Source: Cycas panzhihuaensis (Eukaryota > Cycadophyta). From it: a stretch of DNA of 64,000 nucleotides. The stretch covers positions 111,855,741 to 111,919,740 of the forward strand of contig CM041465.1 in the NCBI GenBank assembly GCA_023213395.1. Direction: 5' to 3'. Under the pieces are notes generated by a model. The model had not been told where the DNA came from, did not search any database, and saw nothing but the letters and a program-made list of their open reading frames with translations. Of this stretch, positions 57,773 to 64,000 are shown in pieces; positions within the stretch are counted from its first letter, which is position 1, and every line of letters begins with the position of its first letter. The position numbers were made by a program, and so were the translations under genes.

Positions 57773-60700
57773 TGCTTCTTGGCTACTGGGAATGGGTTTT
57801 GGTAAGTCAACTTAGGTAAGTGCAGGTATGCTTTTATCATTTTCCTTTGTAACTTCTCCAGAAAGGTAAATTGAAGCATCTATTTTTTACCACATGACTG
57901 ATTGATACATTTGAGTGATCACCTTGCATATGTTGCTTGATCATATTGCTTGACACTACTCTAGCCTATGACGACTGCAGGACATGTATCCTAATGGCAC
58001 TTCATAACCCTCCTACACACCTTCATATTGTCCCAAGTACCAACTAGCCCATGTGATCTATTCACACCCCCCATCACCACATCACAGCTCTTAGCACCTC
58101 GCTAAGTGTGATTGGTATCTTCCTATCCATTTGCCAACTTCTTGGGAACCCTATCTCTCTGGTGCCCCATCTAGTCTAGGTCATCTCCTCCTTATGACTA
58201 TCCCCAGCCACCTGGATAGAGGGTCAGGCCCTCTTAAGCCTGGGGTACCCTCCTTTAGGGATCCCATCTACAGTTTTTCCTTTTGTTTTACATTTTGTCA
58301 CTGCATTGTGACAAATATCATGGTACCATGGTAAACTTTGTGGCACCATGAAGTTTGCCATGGGGCAATTGTCATAAAATATTTTTTAAAATCTACCATG
58401 GTAATTTTTGTATTTTTTGTAAAATTGCCATGTGGCTAAGTCATACCCTGAGTCCTAACCTAACTGTATCATCCAATTAAGATAAGGTTAGGTATAAATC
58501 CCAAAAAAGACTTCATTTCCATCACTTCCTTGATCTTTTCTCCTCTTATCTTTCACTATCATAGGTGATTTTCTATAGGAGCACCCTGCAATATCTAGCA
58601 CACTTGTGTCCCGGCTTGAGATCTACCCTCCATAGCTCAGATCCACAGTAGCAGGCCTGAGACAAAGCTTATCCAAGCAAGGACATGCTCCAAGTCTTAC
58701 TTCCACACACAAGCATCAAGTTTCATGAAGTTCTCCTTCAGGTTTCGTAGCCTACACAAGAATCCACCTGTAAACCTCATGGGACTGCCTTCCTCTACAA
58801 ATTTCTCAGGTAGATCTTCTACCAATCCACCCTTAGTAGGTATTATTCCATTTATATTTCATTTTATTCCTTTTAGCACCCCTAAAAGAGATTAAAATAC
58901 TTAGTATATCTTTCTTTTCTTAGTTTTTCCATTAAATATAGGAGCCATCCCCTTTGTTTTTCCTTGTATGTGCTCCCTACCTTTGTGCTCTCTCCTGGTT
59001 TCTCCAAGGAGGCTATGAGGAGAGGTCCAAAAAGGGTGAGAGAAAGGAGCTAAGGTGGGTTTCACACCCAACAAGGCCTAATCCTCAAGGGCAACCCCCT
59101 CTCCCCTTTTCCTCTTCCTCTTTTGTGTCTCTGTTAGGCTACCAGAGAGCTCTTGGAAAAGAGGCCATTGCTACACTGGTTCTAGGCCTAGGTGCCTTAT
59201 ATGGGTAGAGTTTCCAACCCTTAGTTGTTCCATACATCACTTTTGGGTATTAGCTTAGTCAAAAGTTATAAACATTGCACATTGTAGCCTTTGCAACATC
59301 AACAACATTTACAACCTTTGTGCAACCTATCTCCTTTACTTTTTGTTGTTATTAGACTATCTAAATCTATTGTTTATGTGCTTAGATAGCGTGGAGATGT
59401 GTGCAATGGAGGGTTAGCCATTCTAAAGCTAACCACCCTCATCCTTTTATCTTGTCTTGCTTGCATTGAGGAGGTTGGAGCTTATTTCTTAAATAAAAGT
59501 TTACTTTGATTGAAGTATTTCACTTGGATTATTTTATGCACTTTGCATACATATATACATATATATTTGGCATCCTAGCAACCCCTTGGTAAAGGGAAGA
59601 GTACTCTTTGATTACAAATTTCACTACGTTGCTTGTAGAGAAGGAAGTAATACATCAATCTAGGTACATCTCCTTCATTCTTTTCATTGGTCATTTCCGT
59701 CTTTAGCATAGTCTTTTCCTTTATTTTTTTTGCCTTTTCCTTTTAGTTTGGGTAAGGTAAGGAAGCCCCAACACCATTGCTCTACGTTTCCCACGTGTGG
59801 GGAAAGGAAAAGGGAAGGAAATACAACATAAGAGAATGTCCTTATTTTAGTTGCACGACCCTCCAAGTACGTCATTCTCTCCTCTTCATAGCTCTTTTCC
59901 CTTTTTGTTTTAAGCTTATTTTCTTGCATAGTTGAAACATAAAAGGAAAAAGAGAAAAGAAACAAGTTTGAATCTACTACTTGTATATGCATGCTACACC
60001 CACACTTCTAAGAAACAACATGAGATAGGAGCCATATCCTTTTACTTTCTTGCTTGATTGTATGCATTTCCTTCCAGCCTTACATCTCTTATATACATGC
60101 TTGTGCTCGATTGGCTTGCCTCCTTTACTCTCTTTTCTCCTATTAAAATGAAAAGAGAGTGAGGTTTTACATTTGAGAGTAACGAGAGTGTGTTTGCTAT
60201 TTTTATAGTTCTTGTCTCTTGTTTGCAATAAACACGACTACTTACACATCACTTCACCATCACATATAGAAGGTCAAACCCTTCACCTAAAGGATGGTAA
60301 AAGGTTCTTTTGTCGTCGCTCCTTATTCCCCAAACTCACTTTGGGTGGGTTATCCTAAGGACTATTTTTCCTCTAGGACATCCTCTTCTAACCCCATCAC
60401 CCCTATACTAGTTAGGTAACCCTGACATCTTCTCCTTTGGGTTGGTCCTGCATGTGAGGTGGTTATCCAATGCCATTCTTACAAGCATCTACCTCTCACA
60501 TCTCTTATCTAAATACATCTCATTTATATCCCTTCCGTTTTCTTCGAGGATTCATTCCCTCGTTCGGTCCTGCCCCTGCCTTCCAGCCATCCAAGGGTGG
60601 GATGACTTACTTCTTGAGGTTACTTAGTAAACTAAGGATCTCCCTTAGTCTTGCTACACTCAGAACTGAAATTGAATTACCCAAAGGGGAGTTGTACACC

Positions 60701-60850
60701 ATTCATGGGTCTCAAACCTGCGTTCTGACACATGGACGCCCTATGTAGGTGATTTCTCTCACTTATCAGATTAACTCTATATTCTGGAGCCCTTCGTTCA
60801 CTAATCTAATCTTAACCAAGTTTGGTTACCATCCCATAGACATGATTCCA
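57773..60850 (+). repeat. Insert B 3' LTR
   Basis: It is 3078 bp long, starts TGCTTCTTGG and ends ATTCCA. It pairs with 46896-49326 except for about 650 extra bases near 60095-60745. Part of the extra sequence ('ccagccatccaagggtggga') resembles the insert A LTR, which suggests deletion in the left LTR rather than insertion here. Confidence 0.9.
58333..58499 (+). promoter_or_regulatory. Putative promoter module of the insert B 3' LTR
   Basis: An imperfect palindrome (58333-58356) lies upstream of TATAAAT (58493-58499). Confidence 0.5.
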
Positions 60851-61775
60851 AAAATATTTTGGACTTCCTAACCCAATTATTTCTGATCGAGATAGCAGAT
60901 TTCTAAGTCAATTTTGGTAAACACTTTAGGGAATGATGGATACAAAGTTGAAGATGAGTACGGCCTTTCATCCTCAAATAGACAACTAGACTAAAGTCGT
61001 CAATAGGACATTGGTCCAACTATTGCAGGGATACAATTCCAAGCATCCTAAGATGTGGGATGAAAGTCTCTCATACTTGCAATTTATCTTAAATAGAGCT
61101 ATCCATAATTCAACCCAAAAATCACCATTTGAGGTATGTTTGAGATTTTTGCTTACAAGTCCTTTTGATCTAGAAATTTCTGCTCAATTTTTTGTAAGAA
61201 ATGAAAAGGAGGAAGAAGGTAATGAGAAGGCATAATGATTTTTGGAAAGAATTAGAAAAATATATTAACAAATGGAGGAACAACTCTAAAAATCTCAATA
61301 GAGATATAAACAGAGGCATGATGCATATAGAACTAGGTATTAATTTAAGAAAGGAGATGGAGTTTGGTTTCATCTCATCAAGAAACAATTGCAAGGTGAA
61401 TGTAAAAAGCTAAATCCTATACATTATGGTCCTTTTACAATCTTAAAGAAGATTACAGAAAATGCTTTCAAGCTTGAACTTCTAAAATTCATAAAAATGT
61501 ATTTAGTAGTGAATGTTGAGAATCTGAAGATGTTTGAGCTATCCATGTTGGATGAAGATGAAGATGGAGTTCCACTCTTATCAAATCCAAAGGAGTTGCA
61601 AATAGAGAAAGATGAACCAAGTTAAAATAATTGCATTCTTCAAAGGAAGTAGACCAAGACCAAAAGAGGCATGATCAAATCCTTCAGAATTGTAGACAAG
61701 GGACAAGTACCCAAGAAGGCAAAATGGTACAACAGGGAAAAAGGGAAAGTCAAATTCCCTCATTTACAACTATAA
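60851..61775 (+). pseudogene. Gypsy-1 integrase, C-terminal part
   Basis: Coding continues from 46895. YFGLPNPIISDRDSRFLSQFW contains the second catalytic Asp region (about 60858-60920). STAFHPQID and VVNRTL follow, with the catalytic Glu position changed (VVN for the usual xxE). Next are WDESLSYLQFILNRAIHNST and the C-terminal GPFTILKKITENAFKLEL block (61430-61480). A tail with KKAKW and FPHL near 61715-61770 resembles the end of chromodomain-type integrases, but I could not confirm a chromodomain. Stops and shifts are present. Confidence 0.88.
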
Positions 61776-61797
61776 GGTTCATGAGGCCATGAACTCC

Positions 61798-61813
61798 TAA
61801 AATAGAGGAGTTT
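61798..61813 (+). other. Gypsy-1 polypurine tract
   Basis: The purine-rich TAAAATAGAGGAGTTT precedes the 3' LTR. Confidence 0.6.
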
Positions 61814-62921
61814 TGATCCATTTTTAGATCTTTAATTTTATAATACTCTTTGAAATGTCTTGTTATATTTATTTTTTATGTTTGTAACCTTCATTTAGTA
61901 AACAAATGCCATTGAGATGCTTAAACATTACAAAACAAGTGCAATTAAGTGGTCTATAAGTGTAACCAAGTGGGATACAAGTGCAACCAAGTGGACTACA
62001 AGTGCAACCAAGTAGAATACAAGTGCAACTAGTCCATTCTAAAGTGCAACCAATGCATCCTAAAGTGCAACCAGTGTGGAAAAATAGAAAAATAGAAAAA
62101 TAAAAAAACAACAAAAATGGAAAAATGGTCACGATTTTGACAGGGAAGAAGGAGTTTATTTCACATGGAATTTTAGAAGGACGAGTTTATATGTGTCCTC
62201 CACATAATAGAAGAAACAAAACCCATGAATAAATGGATTTAAGTTGGTTTTTCAACTATTCATAAATTAGTTGAAAAACTAAATAGAAAAAACCATTTAG
62301 AAAGAAACTATGCACAGTAGGGTTTTAAAACTGCCAAATTTCTTCAAGGAAGAGAAGGAAGGATGCCTAGCAACTGTAAATGCAGTAAGAAGAGAAAGAT
62401 TCATGGGGAGTTAATGCAAAATGACTTTCCAAAGAAAAAGAACAGCTCCAAGACTAAAAAACTATGTAGGAGAAATGGAAGGAGAAAAAGTGTAAGGAGA
62501 AACAGATGGAAGGGGGAACAGAAAAAAGCCCAGATCTATTTATGGGGCCATTAAAAGAGTCCAAGAAGGCTTAGTTGAAACCAAAGGAAGAAGAAAACTA
62601 GTTATAGCAGTCTAAGAGAGACACCAGGTAGAAATCTTCTCTAACAAAAGGGTTTTTAGTTCAACAGCAACCAAAACTTCTCATATAGTTCATTGGTAAT
62701 GGTTCCAAAGAGTATGTAGTAGCCCTAAATGCACCCAACACTCATTTCTTCTCTCCCAACTTGCTGTAGTAGTCTTATACATACTCAATAGTGCATAAAC
62801 ATAAGGAATTTTGTAAGGAAATTTTAAAATATTTTTAAATTAATGTAACATTATTATAAATTTATTTTGAATTTGTTTCGATTGGACTAAGTCTTTACTT
62901 TTTCTATTTAAATTCAGATCA
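61814..62921 (+). repeat. Gypsy-1 3' LTR
   Basis: It is 1108 bp long, starts TGATC and ends GATCA. It is followed by the TTATT duplication. Confidence 0.93.
61940..62065 (+). repeat. 21-bp minisatellite in the Gypsy-1 3' LTR
   Basis: There are four units of the first type and two of the second, compared with seven and four in the 5' LTR. Confidence 0.9.
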
Positions 62922-63620
62922 TTATTTTAAGAAAACCTCTTCATTAAGCCCTTCATTAAGGAAAGCACTCTTCACATTCATTTGGTAAATAGGCCAGTTA
63001 AATTGGGTAACTAAGGAGATAACCAAATAGAATATGGTCATGTTAGTGACTGATGTAAAGGTCTCATCATTGTCAACCCCTCCTATTATTTGAAACCTCT
63101 TACTACAAGGTGAGCTTTCGGTCACTCAATGATACTATCTATATAGAATTTTATCTTGTATAGCCATATATAATAAATTATTTTCTTCTTATATAGTAAT
63201 TTAGTTAGCTCTCAAGTATCATTTTTAATGATAGAATTTATTTCTTCATCCATAGTTGTTTTCTACATTTGGTCTTTGACTACCTCCTCAAATATAGAAG
63301 GCTTAAGTATTTCAAGGACACGTGCCATTAAGGTAAAATTTATAGAGTGTCTCATTTTTTAAGGCATTCTGGCAGTTATAGGAGGTAAAGGAGCACCCTT
63401 TAAGAGTTATTATACCCAGTTAAGAGGTGGTTGAATGCTAGTGGCTTCCACCTAAAGGTTATCAACTAAATTTAAAGGTATGGTTATGCTTACTTATGCT
63501 GTTGAAGTAGATGTTGCTGGAATTAATGAAGGACCTAGAGTGTAGGAGGAGGCTAGTGATGATGGCTTAGAATTCATCTAAGAGTCACTTATGATACACA
63601 AACTTCATTTACTACTATAA
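62922..63620 (-). pseudogene. Copia-2 reverse transcriptase N-terminus and upstream linker
   Basis: The minus strand of 63125-62922 has WPIYQMNVKSAFLNEGL and ends EEVFLK at the Gypsy-1 boundary, where the RT frame continues at 10792. Upstream, KLLYKKKIIY and KAHLVVRGFK blocks (about 63240-63100) are the RVT_2 start. Beyond about 63300 the minus strand is a low-similarity linker, as expected between integrase and RT. Several stops are present. Confidence 0.85.
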
Positions 63621-64000
63621 TATAAGGTTGAGGTAGAGTTAGGTCCTATGAATCTTCTATAAATATTACATCTCATGTTATGTATATTAGATAATGTGAT
63701 AATAATATTTTGGACACAATAATTTTGACAAGTTAGTAGCACAATTTTTTTCCCAAATTTTAATAGGGGGATCCAAGGAGAGTAGGAGTCCCCCTTGACC
63801 TAAGGGTATTGGGGCTAGTAAAACTCCACCCCCCCTCCTCCCAATAAATAAGGGGTTTGAGGGGTAGTATCCCCTGACCCAGAAAGCTAGCACTATAAAA
63901 CATACTAAATTATAAAGAGAATTAAGGTTGTTCATTCAAAATACCCCATATTTGATGGTTAAGATTTGTGACTTGTATGACTCTCTCATAAAGTCTGATT
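63621..64000. other. Unassigned right end
   Basis: AT-rich sequence encloses a block with runs of G and C (63763-63880). No gene motif is seen. It may belong to Copia-2 or to another insertion; the window ends before this can be settled. Confidence 0.4.

Larger units (their letters stand above)
46896..60850 (+). mobile_element. Insert B: diverged Tat-like non-autonomous LTR retroelement
   Basis: LTRs at 46896-49326 and 57773-60850 flank an 8.4-kb interior in plus orientation. The primer-binding site follows the left LTR by one base. A clear purine tract (CTAAGGGGGCAA) precedes the right LTR. The flanks are GAAGC (46891-46895) and AAAAT (60851-60855), which differ only by three transitions and so fit an aged target duplication. 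Removing one copy restores the integrase frame. The interior shares gag, protease, ORF3 and 3' end with insert A but holds about 3.5 kb that A lacks (roughly 53950-57450). Confidence 0.92.
10793..62921 (+). mobile_element. Gypsy-1: Ty3/Gypsy element enlarged to 52 kb by nested insertions
   Basis: This is a plus-strand Gypsy element with LTRs at 10793-11855 and 61814-62921 and an identical 5-bp target duplication TTATT at 10788-10792 and 62922-62926. The primer-binding site at 11863 is of tRNA-Met type. The order gag, protease, RT, RNase H, integrase is that of Gypsy. Inserts A (31.3 kb) and B (14.0 kb) lie inside pol. Subtracting them and their duplications leaves about 6.9 kb. The Copia-2 RT frame is interrupted exactly at its ends. 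All genes are broken. Confidence 0.95.

Noticed and set aside
62363-62554. Lys/Arg-rich 63-codon frame in the Gypsy-1 3' LTR
   Set aside because: It lies in the LTR and is interrupted in the 5' LTR; the composition follows from A/G-rich sequence.

Overview
This window is plant nuclear DNA made almost entirely of nested LTR retrotransposons. I see no host gene, rRNA, tRNA or CRISPR array. The Ty1/Copia and Ty3/Gypsy families, the GC-rich Tat-like elements and the heavy C-to-T/G-to-A decay (CAG to TAG, TGG to TGA) point to a large, heavily methylated vascular-plant genome. The species cannot be named from the sequence.

Layout. (1) 107-6402, minus strand: a complete but degenerate Copia element (Copia-1) with 356-bp LTRs, primer-binding site, polypurine tract and the 5-bp target duplication CCTAT. 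(2) A second, older Copia (Copia-2, minus strand) forms the background. Its pieces lie at 6891-8157, 10277-10792 and 62922 to about 63620. It is split by a 2.1-kb non-autonomous LTR element (8158-10276) and by a Gypsy element. (3) Gypsy-1 (plus strand) runs from 10793 to 62921 and is bounded by TTATT duplications. Without its own insertions it would be about 6.9 kb, with gag, protease, RT/RNase H and integrase all as pseudogenes. (4) Insert A (14623-45879) sits in the Gypsy-1 RT/RNase H gene, flanked by GAAAC. It is a head-to-tail array of four internal regions separated and flanked by five ~2.47-kb LTRs, with a period of about 7.2 kb. (5) Insert B (46896-60850) is a diverged relative of A. 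It sits in the Gypsy-1 integrase gene, flanked by GAAGC/AAAAT.

A and B belong to one Tat-like family by primer-binding site, Gag and protease. They encode Gag and a retropepsin-like protease plus a small overlapping basic ORF, but no recognisable reverse transcriptase or integrase. They would therefore need enzymes from another element. B additionally keeps an isolated RNase H remnant and an antisense coding remnant, both missing from A.

Inferred order of events: Copia-2 came first, then Gypsy-1 inserted into it, then B into Gypsy-1, and A most recently. A was then expanded in tandem, unless the assembly is wrong. Copia-1 and the 2.1-kb element are also secondary to their surroundings. The A units differ mainly by short length changes clustered at CAG/CTG sites. 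This looks more like base-calling or polishing error at methylated CHG sites than natural decay, so the broken reading frames in A should be treated with caution.
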